Origin: a virus
DNA: 34,753 nt
IMG/VR virus record: IMGVR_UViG_3300042887_000887
Location: 1-34,753 of that record
Strand: one strand, 5' to 3'
The notes beneath the pieces are model-generated. The model had not been told where the DNA came from and searched no databases. It worked only from the letters and a program-made list of their open reading frames with translations. The translations under genes and the position numbers were made by a program. Shown here piece after piece: positions 14,867 through 22,712 of the stretch. Every line of letters starts with the position of its first letter. Position 1 is the first letter of the stretch.

Positions 14867-15936
14867 GCATTAGTCGTTTCTAACGATTGAGCCTCATAGT
14901 ATATCTCTTTCATGAGTTGTTTCAAAATATTTTTATCAACATCAAGTTCAAGACTTTCGATATACTTGTCTAGAATAGTAGAAGTATCATCCGCTTGATC
15001 AATAACGTCTTCATCAGAGATCTCAGAATAATCTGTAAAATCTTCAACGACTGTAACGTCTAACGGTAATGCTTGATACAAAGCATCTAAAAACATATCA
15101 TACAAAAGATGATTCGTTTTGTTCAGGACTACGACTTTTACAATACGATTAGTGTATTGTGCATAGTCTTTAGTCTTTACGCTTTCCAAATCTTCTTTAG
15201 TTTCGTCATAAAGAATCTTATAGAACATTCTGTACGGATTTTCGATAAACTCCAACTCTCGTGTTTCAGTATCGAAAATATGAAAGCCGCGAGGATCATT
15301 ATAGTCAGCCCAAGTCATTTCGCCAGGAGTGCCAACGTAAGTGACATGCCCATCGCTGCTCTTGTGATGAAAGTGACCCGATAAAACAATTTCATAATTT
15401 GAAAGGACGTCGCGATCAATACCTTCATGGCATACATTACCGCGATCCATTTCAAACCCTTGAATCTCAAAGTGACCGAAACAAATCTGCGACTTTGTAT
15501 TCTTGAAATACTCAGAGATCTCTGCTTCGTTTTCTTTACAAATCCAAGGAATTAGATCAATAGGAATGCCGTCAACTTCAACTGTTGTCGGTTCGGTATG
15601 AACTTTAATCTTGGTGTAACCTTCGAGCAACAATGCCGAAGAGTTCACTTCAAGAGTGTTCTTATAAGAGATATCGTGATTGCCTAGAATCGTATGAAAT
15701 TCTAGATTGTTCTTTTCGACATGATCGAAAAAGTATTTCTTAGAAAGATGTAGTGTGGTGAAATTGATATATTTGCGACGATCAAACAAATCGCCCAACT
15801 GAAACAAATGAGTAATGTTATGCTCTTTCAAATACGGAAAGAACACCTTCTCATAAAACTCCTGATACAGTTGATGAAACTGTATGGAATCACCACGCAT
15901 ACCAAAATGCGTATCGCCAAGAATCGCTATTTTCAT
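14863..15936 (-). CDS. 47: Recombination endonuclease subunit gp47 (SbcD/Mre11-like)
   Basis: The 357-residue calcineurin-type phosphoesterase has all core motifs in order: GDTHFG (residues 8-13), FQLGDLFDRR (45-54), LGNHD (around 94), CFGHFEIQG and LSGHFHHKS. These coordinate the two Mn ions of the nuclease. The C-terminal third, which is acidic, would carry the gp46-binding and capping region. T4 gp47 is 339 residues. The complex makes 3' single-stranded ends that UvsX/UvsY use; uvsY and uvsW lie upstream in the same block. Its ATG overlaps the preceding stop by one base. Confidence 0.97.
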   Translation of the reverse strand: MKIAILGDTHFGMRGDSIQFHQLYQEFYEKVFFPYLKEHNITHLFQLGDLFDRRKYINFTTLHLSKKYFFDHVEKNNLEFHTILGNHDISYKNTLEVNSSALLLEGYTKIKVHTEPTTVEVDGIPIDLIPWICKENEAEISEYFKNTKSQICFGHFEIQGFEMDRGNVCHEGIDRDVLSNYEIVLSGHFHHKSSDGHVTYVGTPGEMTWADYNDPRGFHIFDTETRELEFIENPYRMFYKILYDETKEDLESVKTKDYAQYTNRIVKVVVLNKTNHLLYDMFLDALYQALPLDVTVVEDFTDYSEISDEDVIDQADDTSTILDKYIESLELDVDKNILKQLMKEIYYEAQSLETTNA

Positions 15937-16214
15937 TAGTCTCGTGTAATCTTGAGTAGTTTCTGAATTTGCCGATCAACAACTTCGGCTCTATTTGGCC
16001 ATTTAATCATAACCTTTTGTGGGTCTTTAGTCAAGTTTGTTAGGAACGGAAGAATAAGATCTTCAACCTGTTTCAAACGATCTTTATACGACAGTTCAAC
16101 TTGCAATGATGCTTCTTCAGCGGCACCTTCGGCGACTCGTTTTATTTCAGCATCTATTTCAGATTCATCAATGAAAGTGAAGCCAAAATCTTCTTCTTGA
16201 TGTTTCGTAGCCAT
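15936..16214 (-). CDS. Conserved small T4-like phage protein, unknown function
   Basis: ATG 16212-16214 with GAGGA 6 nt upstream gives 92 residues (MATKHQEEDFGF); a GTG at 16226 inside gp55 is the less likely start. The N-terminus DFGFTFIDESEIDAEI is followed by an alpha-helical stretch and LILPFLTNLTKDP and IKWPNRAEVVDRQIQKLLKI. I recall similar proteins beside gp47 in T4-like aquatic phages, but know of no function. The link between gp55 (1-nt gap) and gp47 (1-nt overlap) suggests a role in transcription or recombination. It does not look like T4 gp33. Confidence 0.75.
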   Translation of the reverse strand: MATKHQEEDFGFTFIDESEIDAEIKRVAEGAAEEASLQVELSYKDRLKQVEDLILPFLTNLTKDPQKVMIKWPNRAEVVDRQIQKLLKITRD

Positions 16215-16215
16215 T

Positions 16216-16761
16216 TTAATCCTCACTGATGAAGTTTTCTAGTGACTTCTTTTTCTTGCGTTTGTTTTTCTTATTCAACTTGGATTCTTCGAAGTTTACA
16301 ATGAACTCCGAAATGTTATCATACATTTCAAATTGTTTGGTCATGCCACCATTTTCATCTGAATCAAACTGATCATATTCATCTAGTACACCAATTTGTT
16401 CAGTAGACTTATACTTCACATACAACTGCTTCTTTTCTTTATGAATGCGACGAATGAAAGCGAAGTAAATGATCTGTGTGAAGTATGCAAATGGATTCTT
16501 TGATTTTTTCGGATCAAAGTTATCGAAATACATGATGCAGTTTTCGATCGCGTCACCAATCATTTCATCTCTAAACGAGTATGACAGAAAGTTTGGTTTG
16601 TGTGAAAGATTTTCAGCAATGAGCATCAAACACTTTCCAATATAGTCTGGAATGTTTGGTTTGGGTAGACCCTCGCGTTTTGCCTTGCGACAAGCCTTTT
16701 TGTATTCAGTTAATGCCTTCAGAAAGTCGGCATTGTTTACATAATGATTTTTCTTTGCCAT
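16216..16761 (-). CDS. 55: Late-transcription sigma factor gp55
   Basis: The 181-residue protein resembles T4 gp55 (185 residues), a minimal sigma factor that directs host RNA polymerase to TATAAATA late promoters together with the sliding clamp. Sigma region 2-like features are visible: FRDEMIGDAIENCIMYFDNFDP, then NPFAYFTQIIYFAFIRRIHKEKKQ, which matches the core-binding and -10-melting helices. The C-terminal part (residues about 150-181) is very basic then acidic, KKNKRKKKKSLENFISED. Perfect TATAAATA octamers in this window (22702, 24401, 31823) give it targets. A 71-nt gap precedes it; I see no clear promoter there. Confidence 0.92.
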   Translation of the reverse strand: MAKKNHYVNNADFLKALTEYKKACRKAKREGLPKPNIPDYIGKCLMLIAENLSHKPNFLSYSFRDEMIGDAIENCIMYFDNFDPKKSKNPFAYFTQIIYFAFIRRIHKEKKQLYVKYKSTEQIGVLDEYDQFDSDENGGMTKQFEMYDNISEFIVNFEESKLNKKNKRKKKKSLENFISED

Positions 16762-16832
16762 GCTGCTTGACCTGTAAAAAGTTGAAGTTTATAATAAGTA
16801 TGTGGTCGGTTGAATGCTATATTAGATATTCT

Positions 16833-17258
16833 TTAGTGTATTGGTCTATTCTTCTTAATTCTATCTATCAACTTAGAGAAATCTAATACGTTATCTGTTT
16901 CGAGTGACTCTGAAGTCACTATTTTTTTCTTCTTTCTTTTCTGTTTCTTCTTAATCATTTCGCTCATCTCGACTTCCGAGACCATATTGATGTAGTATTC
17001 ACGAACATCATCTAGCACTTCTGTTGTTAAAAAAATAACGTTTGAAGGTAAATTTATACTGTTAACTTGCACAACGCCTGAAGGAAGCCATGGGTGTAAA
17101 AATATAATTTGTTTACTTGTTTCTAAATCTGTGTCTACGATGATCTTCATCGGATTTTTAAAGACGAACTGCGATTCGTTTGAATCTTCAATCTCAGCGA
17201 TCAAATCTTCACCATTATTAAGTTTGATGAACTTAACGTTTCGTTTTTGTTTATCCAT
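16833..17258 (-). CDS. Hypothetical protein with small beta-barrel (LSm-like) N-terminus
   Basis: The 141-residue protein begins with KFIKLNNGEDLIAEIEDSNESQFVFKNPMKIIV, a pattern like LSm/Sm-type small barrels, followed by a strand-rich part to residue 90. The region after residue 100 is very basic (MIKKKQKRKKKKIV), so RNA or DNA binding is plausible. I recall similar proteins in aquatic T4-like phages near uvsW and gp55. No function is established. Its ATG overlaps the UvsW stop by 8 nt, and TATAAGGTAGAAT precedes the start, as it does for the VWA gene. Confidence 0.65.
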   Translation of the reverse strand: MDKQKRNVKFIKLNNGEDLIAEIEDSNESQFVFKNPMKIIVDTDLETSKQIIFLHPWLPSGVVQVNSINLPSNVIFLTTEVLDDVREYYINMVSEVEMSEMIKKKQKRKKKKIVTSESLETDNVLDFSKLIDRIKKNRPIH

Positions 17259-18759
17259 TTTTTAATTCTACCTTATAGGTTGAGATTTTGAATTTCTCTT
17301 CATGATATATCTTGAGTCGTTCAGCGAAATGCTTCAATGTGAAATTGACATATTTCTTATACCGAAGATCGTCAGAGATATCGTAAAGAGTGGCTTTTTC
17401 TTTATCGTCTCCTAATCGTAAGCCGCGACCTATGGATTGAAGATTGCGAATCTTAGATTTGCTTGGTGAAGCGAATATAATATTATGTAGGTTACGAATA
17501 TTAACGCCAGTAGAGTATACTCCATACGAAGCAACAATGATAGCGTCTTTCTCTGTTTCTACAATTTTACGAATTTCTTCGCGATCTATGACGTCAGTGC
17601 CACCAAAAACAAAAAATACTTTTCGGTCGCCACGTTTTTCGGAGATCATATCGTATAATGCTTTACCATGCTTTTCAACGTATTGAAACAATACTAGTGT
17701 ATTATTATTTAATGATAAAGCCAAGTTTCTTATGAAAATATTTCGTGAGTTGTTCGTTACGAGAAAGTCCATCTCTTGCTGATAATCAAACTTGCTCACC
17801 ATCGCGCAAGTTTCTTCAGAGTATTTGAGAGTTAAACATTTAATCTCGAAGTCAGATAACTGACCGCGATCAATTAATTCTTTTGTTGTAATAATCTTAG
17901 TGATTGCCCCGAAGTAACCTTCTAGCGACAGTTTATGCACTTTGGTATCTTTAACTGTACCAGTTGTACCAATACGATATTTTGCATTGACCAAACGTGT
18001 CATAATTTTAGACAACGATTTGGCTTCGAAACCGTGGGCTTCATCACCAATCACAAAGTCAAATTGCTCAAAAAACTTTTTAGGCATATCCATAATAGAT
18101 TGCCATGTAGAGATGACTAGATTGCGAGTGATAAGTTTATCTTGTCCCTGATAAATCTTTTGACAGTTATTGCTCACGTTCCAACCATTACCTGTTGAAT
18201 AATCAGCAAAGTCGCTATACATTTGCTCAACTAGCGAAACAGTTGGTACGATTAATAATCCTCGTTTGCATTTATCAGCAAACAATTTACGCATAATCAA
18301 ATAAATGATTAATGATTTACCCGATGCTGTAGGCGAAAGCATCAACATCTTTTGATAGCGAATTGCTTTTGCGAATCCTGCTAACTGATAATCACGAACT
18401 TCAATAGGTTTATCGCGCGATTGTAGATTGAGAGAGTCAGCAAACTGTTTGGCTTCTTCTAATGAGTATTCGTTGAATACATCAATTGAATCGTCATAAT
18501 CAATCGCATAATCTTTTTCTTTAGCAAACTCGTTTAGATAACGTACTAGTCCTGCAAATAGCAAAGACTTTTTGCGGTTGAAAAGATATATTTTCCCGTT
18601 CCAAATTTTCTTTTTATATAACGGGCTGAACTGATAATTAGGTGCAAAAAACGAAAAATATTCAGCCAACTCTGCCTTGATATTTTCTTCGCATTCTAAA
18701 CGAAGATACACTTCGTTTATTTTTTTAACAGTGATGTGAATATTTGTATAGATTATCAT
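17251..18759 (-). CDS. uvsW: UvsW-type superfamily 2 DNA/RNA helicase
   Basis: The 502-residue protein has all SF2 helicase motifs: SPTASGKSLI (motif I), VPTVSLVEQM (Ia), GDEAHGFEAKS (II), GTTGTV (III), and VASYGVYSTGVNIRNLHNIIFASPSKSKIRNLQSIGRGLR (V-VI). The N-terminal 100 residues with FFAPNYQFSPLYKKKIWNGKIYLFN match the UvsW substrate-recognition domain (T4 UvsW about 500 residues). In T4 the enzyme drives branch migration, fork regression and R-loop removal, and so switches replication from origin- to recombination-dependent mode. The 4-nt overlap with the preceding gene suggests co-translation with uvsY. Confidence 0.96.
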   Translation of the reverse strand: MIIYTNIHITVKKINEVYLRLECEENIKAELAEYFSFFAPNYQFSPLYKKKIWNGKIYLFNRKKSLLFAGLVRYLNEFAKEKDYAIDYDDSIDVFNEYSLEEAKQFADSLNLQSRDKPIEVRDYQLAGFAKAIRYQKMLMLSPTASGKSLIIYLIMRKLFADKCKRGLLIVPTVSLVEQMYSDFADYSTGNGWNVSNNCQKIYQGQDKLITRNLVISTWQSIMDMPKKFFEQFDFVIGDEAHGFEAKSLSKIMTRLVNAKYRIGTTGTVKDTKVHKLSLEGYFGAITKIITTKELIDRGQLSDFEIKCLTLKYSEETCAMVSKFDYQQEMDFLVTNNSRNIFIRNLALSLNNNTLVLFQYVEKHGKALYDMISEKRGDRKVFFVFGGTDVIDREEIRKIVETEKDAIIVASYGVYSTGVNIRNLHNIIFASPSKSKIRNLQSIGRGLRLGDDKEKATLYDISDDLRYKKYVNFTLKHFAERLKIYHEEKFKISTYKVELKNG

Positions 18760-18959
18760 ACCAAAACATTTTTCAAATTAGCAATGACATTATTGTCAAT
18801 TACTATAAATGTATTTATCCTCTCTAATTCTTTGAGTCCAGCTGCAGCTGCTTCTTTAAGCGCCAGATAGTTTTCTTCTGGTACAAACTTCATATAAATT
18901 TCTGGCGGAAACCCATTGAGCGCATCATGTGCCGCTTGATCATTTTTATTCGTTTTCAT
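18756..18959 (-). CDS. Small hypothetical protein
   Basis: ATG 18957-18959 gives 67 residues (MKTNKNDQAAHDALNGF); the start is one base after the uvsY stop. A longer reading to 19025 would overlap uvsY and is rejected. The sequence FVPEENYLALKEAAAAGLKELERINTFIVIDNNVIANL is helical then strand-like. No family is recognised. Lying between uvsY and uvsW with 1-nt and 4-nt joints, it is likely co-translated and may be involved in recombination. Confidence 0.65.
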   Translation of the reverse strand: MKTNKNDQAAHDALNGFPPEIYMKFVPEENYLALKEAAAAGLKELERINTFIVIDNNVIANLKNVLV

Positions 18960-18960
18960 A

Positions 18961-19404
18961 TTAATGTCCACCTTGAATGAATTTTTCCCAATCCATAAAT
19001 GCACGCAATTGATATGTGCGCGCATTCAATTCTTTCAACACAGAAGAACAGAAAGTGATTGATTCTTCATGTAATGCGAGTTTTGCTGTAATCTTTACGA
19101 GGTCTTGATCGGCGTCGAGATATGTGCCGATGTCTGACTTCAGTAAAAATCTGAATGGTTCCCACCCATACTTCTTCAACTCATCGGCGTCAAGTTTACC
19201 GTTATAATACTCATACTTAACTTTCTTCATTCTCGCATATTCAATATGACATTGCTTTGATGCAAGAGAGTGTGCTGAAAGAATACGAGCATACTTTGCG
19301 TGAAGAGTTGGAATCTTAATAATTTCTTTACCAGGCTCAGTTTGATCTACTTCTGAGTCTTTTTCCCACATCTCAATGATCTGAGTGAGCGGAATCGCAT
19401 TCAT
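18961..19404 (-). CDS. uvsY: UvsY-type recombination mediator
   Basis: The 147-residue helical protein matches UvsY in length (T4 137) and pattern. A conserved LHAKYARILSAHSLASKQCHIEYARMKKVKYEYYNGKLDADEL is followed by FLLKSDIGTYLDADQDLVKITAKLALHEESITFCSSVLKELNARTYQLRAFMDWEKFIQGG. The family forms a heptameric ring that removes gp32 from single-stranded DNA and loads the UvsX recombinase. It has its own sigma-70-type promoter (19442-19470), which starts a recombination operon uvsY-unknown-uvsW. This is consistent with early expression, separate from the late head genes. Confidence 0.93.
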   Translation of the reverse strand: MNAIPLTQIIEMWEKDSEVDQTEPGKEIIKIPTLHAKYARILSAHSLASKQCHIEYARMKKVKYEYYNGKLDADELKKYGWEPFRFLLKSDIGTYLDADQDLVKITAKLALHEESITFCSSVLKELNARTYQLRAFMDWEKFIQGGH

Positions 19405-19441
19405 ATATTCACCTGCAAATAATACAACTGGTTGTTATACT

Positions 19442-19470
19442 ATTATACTATAGTTTTTCAAATTCGTAAA
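19442..19470 (-). promoter_or_regulatory. Sigma-70-type promoter of uvsY
   Basis: On the minus strand -35 TTTACG (19470-19465), a 17-bp spacer and perfect -10 TATAAT (19447-19442) straddle the stop codon of the tail-tube-like gene. The start site would be about 30 nt before the uvsY ATG. Confidence 0.7.
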
Positions 19471-19987
19471 GAGAATATCTGAAAGAAGCTGAACATGTAA
19501 CTGGAGTTTCTGCTGACTTTTCAACATCATACTCAATTGAACCTAATGCAACTGGAAAACAATCTTTGAATTTAACGCGAACGTTTGGATTGTTTTTATT
19601 TGTGTAAAGAGTTAATGCGGCGTCACTATATTGATTACCACGTGATTTGGGTGTTGGCACTAATGTTGTTCTTTGTTGATTTAGTAGATTTTGATACTGA
19701 GTGAAGTCTTTAGGGAAGGTTAATCCTGTAATCCAATTATACACTTCTTTCCAAGTTTGATAATTAACGTCAACTAGAAATGTAACGTCTAGAGTACCAA
19801 AGTCGGTTTTATCGCCAGGGACCATAAAGGCTGAAAATGGAGTTTCAACGCGCACTTCATTATTAATGATACCAGGAAGATTTACAGTTTTACAGAAAAA
19901 AGTTACAGCAGGAACACGATCAAAAATAAGTTTAAATTTACTATATTGCGCTATGTCGCGTTCTTCTGGTACATATGACACTGACAT
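19448..19987 (-). CDS. Tail-tube (gp19-fold) paralog, candidate tail completion protein gp3
   Basis: The 179-residue protein has the gp19 tail-tube pattern: FKLIFDRVPAVTFFCKTVNLPGI with the following PFSAFMVPGDKTDFGTLDVTFLVDVNYQTWKEVYNWITGL, then a beta-rich C-terminus ending SFRYSLYEF. It shares this layout with the real gp19 here (26058-26600), which has FLCKSAQLPG and WMNAL at matching places, so the two are distant paralogs. In cyanophage genomes a gene at this place, between gp23 and uvsY, is often called gp3, the tail terminator and sheath stabiliser; gp54-type initiator is another option. It follows a terminator after gp23 and has a late-promoter-like CCTAAATA 27 nt upstream. Confidence 0.75.
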   Translation of the reverse strand: MSVSYVPEERDIAQYSKFKLIFDRVPAVTFFCKTVNLPGIINNEVRVETPFSAFMVPGDKTDFGTLDVTFLVDVNYQTWKEVYNWITGLTFPKDFTQYQNLLNQQRTTLVPTPKSRGNQYSDAALTLYTNKNNPNVRVKFKDCFPVALGSIEYDVEKSAETPVTCSASFRYSLYEFEKL

Positions 19988-20013
19988 TAGTATCGCTCCG
20001 TGTGACTACAAAT

Positions 20014-20021
20014 TATTTAGG
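20014..20021 (-). promoter_or_regulatory. Late-promoter-like octamer CCTAAATA
   Basis: It differs from TATAAATA at the first two positions and lies 27 nt before the tail-tube-like gene, a distance similar to the other late promoters here. It directly follows the gp23 terminator, which makes some promoter necessary. Weak on sequence alone. Confidence 0.4.
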
Positions 20022-20022
20022 G

Positions 20023-20052
20023 TAATAAAAAAGGGGGGCATTTCTGCCCCCC
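20023..20052 (-). terminator. Rho-independent terminator after gp23
   Basis: On the minus strand GGGGGGCA and TGCCCCCC form a perfect 8-bp stem closed by a GAAA tetraloop and followed by TTTTTTATTA. It ends the head-gene transcript about 60 nt after the capsid stop. Confidence 0.95.
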
Positions 20053-20110
20053 TCAGTCGTGTTTGCCTTATTATTAGAATAAAGTCGGCAAAAACTTTTC
20101 TCAACTATTA

Positions 20111-21463
20111 TTACTTGAGGTTCGTGATTACGAACTTGCGATAGTATAGGTTTGAGTTGTTTGATAGTCTGCCAAGACCAATCGTGTTGCCTTCAGCATA
20201 TGGGTTAGCAACTAGACCATAACGGGTCTTGAAGCCAATTTTTGGCTGGAAGGTATCTGGATTGATTGCGCGGACCATTTGTAGTGGGACGTATGGGCAG
20301 TAGAATAGACCAGCGTCATATGCTACTGTACCCTTGTAACCAACTACTGCGTAGTCTGCTGTTTGGACAGAATATGGGTCAACATAAACCTTGATACGAC
20401 CGAATAGTGTACCAGCGAATGTGTTGCCTGTGTCGTCAACAGTTAGGCTAACTTGGCTTGCGAGTGCTGAGTTGTAGTCTAGAAGACCTGACATTGCGAG
20501 AGCAGATGCGACGTCTGATGAGCAGACGACGATATTGCCCTTGCCACGACGGGTGTCTTTAGCGATCTTGTTTGCTTCTCTTTCGATTGCATAGATCAAA
20601 CCCTTGTACTTCTCAACCTGCCAGCGACCGTCGGTGTCACCACCTGAAGTTGCTAGGTTGAATGTGCCTGGTGTACCAGCAAATGAAACGCCTGGAGTTG
20701 CTGTACGATAAATCGTACGAACGACTTCACGGTTGATTTCAGCAAGAATTTCTGTTGAAAGAATATTTGCTAGTTCTGTCTCAGCGTCTAGACCATGCAC
20801 TGCCTTGAGATCTTGTGCAAGTTCTAGTGTGTACTCTGCTTTCAATGCGCGAGTATTTGCTGTTACAGTTACCTTCTCAATTGAGAAACCCATTGCGCCC
20901 ATGTCTGTGGCACCACCAAGATCTTCACCAGTGGCTGTTACAACGCCACGACCAGTGTTTGCTGCTCCGAAGATTGAAGTGTTGCTTTTACCTGGGTTCA
21001 CTGTTCCGTCAAATGCTGTGTGAGTGCCAGTACCTGAGAAGTCTGTGTCAGCTTCGTCGTACAATGCTTCACCAGCGTTGTTACCTAGACCAACGTCACC
21101 AAGAAGTGCAGTGTTGTTGGCGAACTTTGAACGCATTGCGAAGATCAAACCTGTTGGACCTGTCATTGGCTGAACGCCGCAGATGTCATAAGCCATTAGG
21201 TTTGGCAATGAACGACGAACAAGGCTTACTAGGATTGGATCATAACCAGCGGTTGCGCCGCCAGCTGATGATGCAGTTGTATAGCCTGTGATGTTGGCTG
21301 GTGATACTTCGTTAAGAAGACGTGATTCTTCAGCCATTGCGCGTTCTTGGTTTTCAAGAACGACTGCCGTAACAGCACGGCGGTATGGGTCATCAATCTT
21401 TGGTAGATCTGGGTGATCTAGGACTGGTGACCACTTCGTTTGTAGTTGTTCAGATAGAAACAT
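20111..21463 (-). CDS. 23: Major capsid protein gp23
   Basis: The 450-residue protein matches T4-like gp23 in the N-terminal LSEQLQTKWSPVLDHPDLPKI and the DPYRRAVTAVVLENQERAM stretch, the following AGYDPILVSLVRRSLPNLMAYDICGVQPMTGPTGLIFAMRS, and the C-terminal VVGYKGTVAYDAGLFYCPYVPLQMVRAINPDTFQPKIGFKTRYGLVANP. T4-like gp23 is made as a precursor and trimmed by the gp21 protease after an L-x-E site; LNE at residues 50-52 is the likely site here. A good AGGAG ribosome-binding site precedes the ATG. The transcript ends at the strong terminator 20023-20052. The length is shorter than T4 gp23 (521), as in aquatic relatives. Confidence 0.98.
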   Translation of the reverse strand: MFLSEQLQTKWSPVLDHPDLPKIDDPYRRAVTAVVLENQERAMAEESRLLNEVSPANITGYTTASSAGGATAGYDPILVSLVRRSLPNLMAYDICGVQPMTGPTGLIFAMRSKFANNTALLGDVGLGNNAGEALYDEADTDFSGTGTHTAFDGTVNPGKSNTSIFGAANTGRGVVTATGEDLGGATDMGAMGFSIEKVTVTANTRALKAEYTLELAQDLKAVHGLDAETELANILSTEILAEINREVVRTIYRTATPGVSFAGTPGTFNLATSGGDTDGRWQVEKYKGLIYAIEREANKIAKDTRRGKGNIVVCSSDVASALAMSGLLDYNSALASQVSLTVDDTGNTFAGTLFGRIKVYVDPYSVQTADYAVVGYKGTVAYDAGLFYCPYVPLQMVRAINPDTFQPKIGFKTRYGLVANPYAEGNTIGLGRLSNNSNLYYRKFVITNLK

Positions 21464-21483
21464 TTTTTATTTACTCCTAAAAA

Positions 21484-22674
21484 TTAACGAGGTAGAGTTT
21501 TACCAATTGAACGTACATAACGCTCCATTAATGGGCTAACCGTTGCCGATTCGTCCGATGCTGGAGCAGGATCAACGCTTTCTACGACAGGCGTAGGAGC
21601 TGTTGTTTTCACCTTACTTGAGAAGTATTGTTCACGAATGATCTTTAACTTCTCTGAGTATTCACGCTCTGTGGTGAACTCTACACCCTCTGCGAGTGTC
21701 TTTACTTTTTCAGCTTGCGTTGCGGTGAGCCCTTCGCAAACTTTAGTAACGATTTCATTCTTCTTTGATTCATTGACTTCTTTCTTAAGTTCAATGTTGC
21801 TATGAAGAACGTCATTTAACTTCTTCTTCAACTCTTCGTTTTCGGAAACCATTGCTTCCATAACGTCAAGTTGTTCTTCTGGTAGGTTGATGTTGTGTGC
21901 TTCGAATACATTCTTGATATCAGCCATGAATTCTTCAGCAATTTCCATCTTCAAGCCAGATGTAACGGCGAGCTTGTTCTCTTCCATCCACTGCTCAATC
22001 ATATAGTTGAGGTAGCTGTCGACTTGCTCTTCGATCTGTGCTTTGGCTTCTTCAATAGTTTGAGCGGCTGCAGAAAGGATTTCTTTTTCCATTTCTTCAA
22101 CAACGTTTACTGCGCGAGCAATAACGGCTGCTTCAAATACTGTGCCTACCTTTGTCTTGAATTCTTCTGAAAGATCTTCGCCGCTGAAAATAGCGTCGAT
22201 ATCTTCCTTGACGCCGAGCTGCTTCATCTTATCGCGCATCATGGCGACTTTAGCATGCTTGGCTTCTTCGATTTCTTCTGGAGTCAATTCTTCTTCTTCA
22301 GCAATCTCTTCAACGGCTTCTTCTGAAGATGCGTCAATTTCGACGGTTTCATCGGCTGATGCTTCAACTTCTGTTACAACATCTTCTTCCGAAACTTCTT
22401 CTTCTTCAGCCATTGCTGTAGGATTTGACTTGCCACCACCAAGACCTTGTGATGCCTTATCGCCAGCAACTGCTGCACCCTTACCTGGGGCAGGAGCCTG
22501 AGTTAGGACGGCGGCGGCTTTCTTGCCGATCTCGTCGCCTTCTGGCTTGTCAAGCGTTGAACCGCCGAGGTCTACTACCTCTGCGCCACTTGCTAATTTC
22601 TTCATTGGTTCTGCTGGTGAATCTGATTTCGTTTTCATCAAAATTTCAGCGGCAGCTTCTGCTAATGTTTTCAT
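21484..22674 (-). CDS. 22: Prohead core scaffold protein gp22
   Basis: This is a 396-residue acidic, helical, coiled-coil protein. It starts MKTLAEAAAEILMKTK and has a Glu-rich low-complexity region (about 95-145, SEEAVEEIAEEEELTPEEIEEAKHAK). The middle (DIDAIFSGEDLSEEFKTKVGTVFEAAVIARAV) is a stretch common to gp22 of T4-like phages. The C-terminus has a Pro/Ala linker and a final LMERYVRSIGKTLPR. Scaffold protein fills the prohead, and gp21 cuts it to peptides. T4 gp22 is 269 residues; aquatic relatives are longer. A perfect late promoter TATAAATA lies 28 nt upstream. Confidence 0.93.
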   Translation of the reverse strand: MKTLAEAAAEILMKTKSDSPAEPMKKLASGAEVVDLGGSTLDKPEGDEIGKKAAAVLTQAPAPGKGAAVAGDKASQGLGGGKSNPTAMAEEEEVSEEDVVTEVEASADETVEIDASSEEAVEEIAEEEELTPEEIEEAKHAKVAMMRDKMKQLGVKEDIDAIFSGEDLSEEFKTKVGTVFEAAVIARAVNVVEEMEKEILSAAAQTIEEAKAQIEEQVDSYLNYMIEQWMEENKLAVTSGLKMEIAEEFMADIKNVFEAHNINLPEEQLDVMEAMVSENEELKKKLNDVLHSNIELKKEVNESKKNEIVTKVCEGLTATQAEKVKTLAEGVEFTTEREYSEKLKIIREQYFSSKVKTTAPTPVVESVDPAPASDESATVSPLMERYVRSIGKTLPR

Positions 22675-22701
22675 GAGAAATAACTCCTATAGTTATGAAT
22701 T

Positions 22702-22709
22702 TATTTATA
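22702..22709 (-). promoter_or_regulatory. T4-type late promoter TATAAATA before gp22
   Basis: A perfect minus-strand octamer lies just upstream of gp22, in the 38-nt gap after gp21. It should drive gp22-gp23 when gp55 and the sliding clamp are present. Confidence 0.75.
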
Positions 22710-22712
22710 AAA

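Noticed and set aside
15936-16214. Late co-activator gp33
   Set aside because: Size and place next to gp55 are tempting, but the sequence shows no similarity to T4 gp33 that I can see, including its C-terminal clamp-binding motif.
16762-16832. Promoter for gp55 (TATTATAAAC near 16790)
   Set aside because: An A/T-rich -10-like sequence is present, but no -35 at a proper distance and no late octamer were found.
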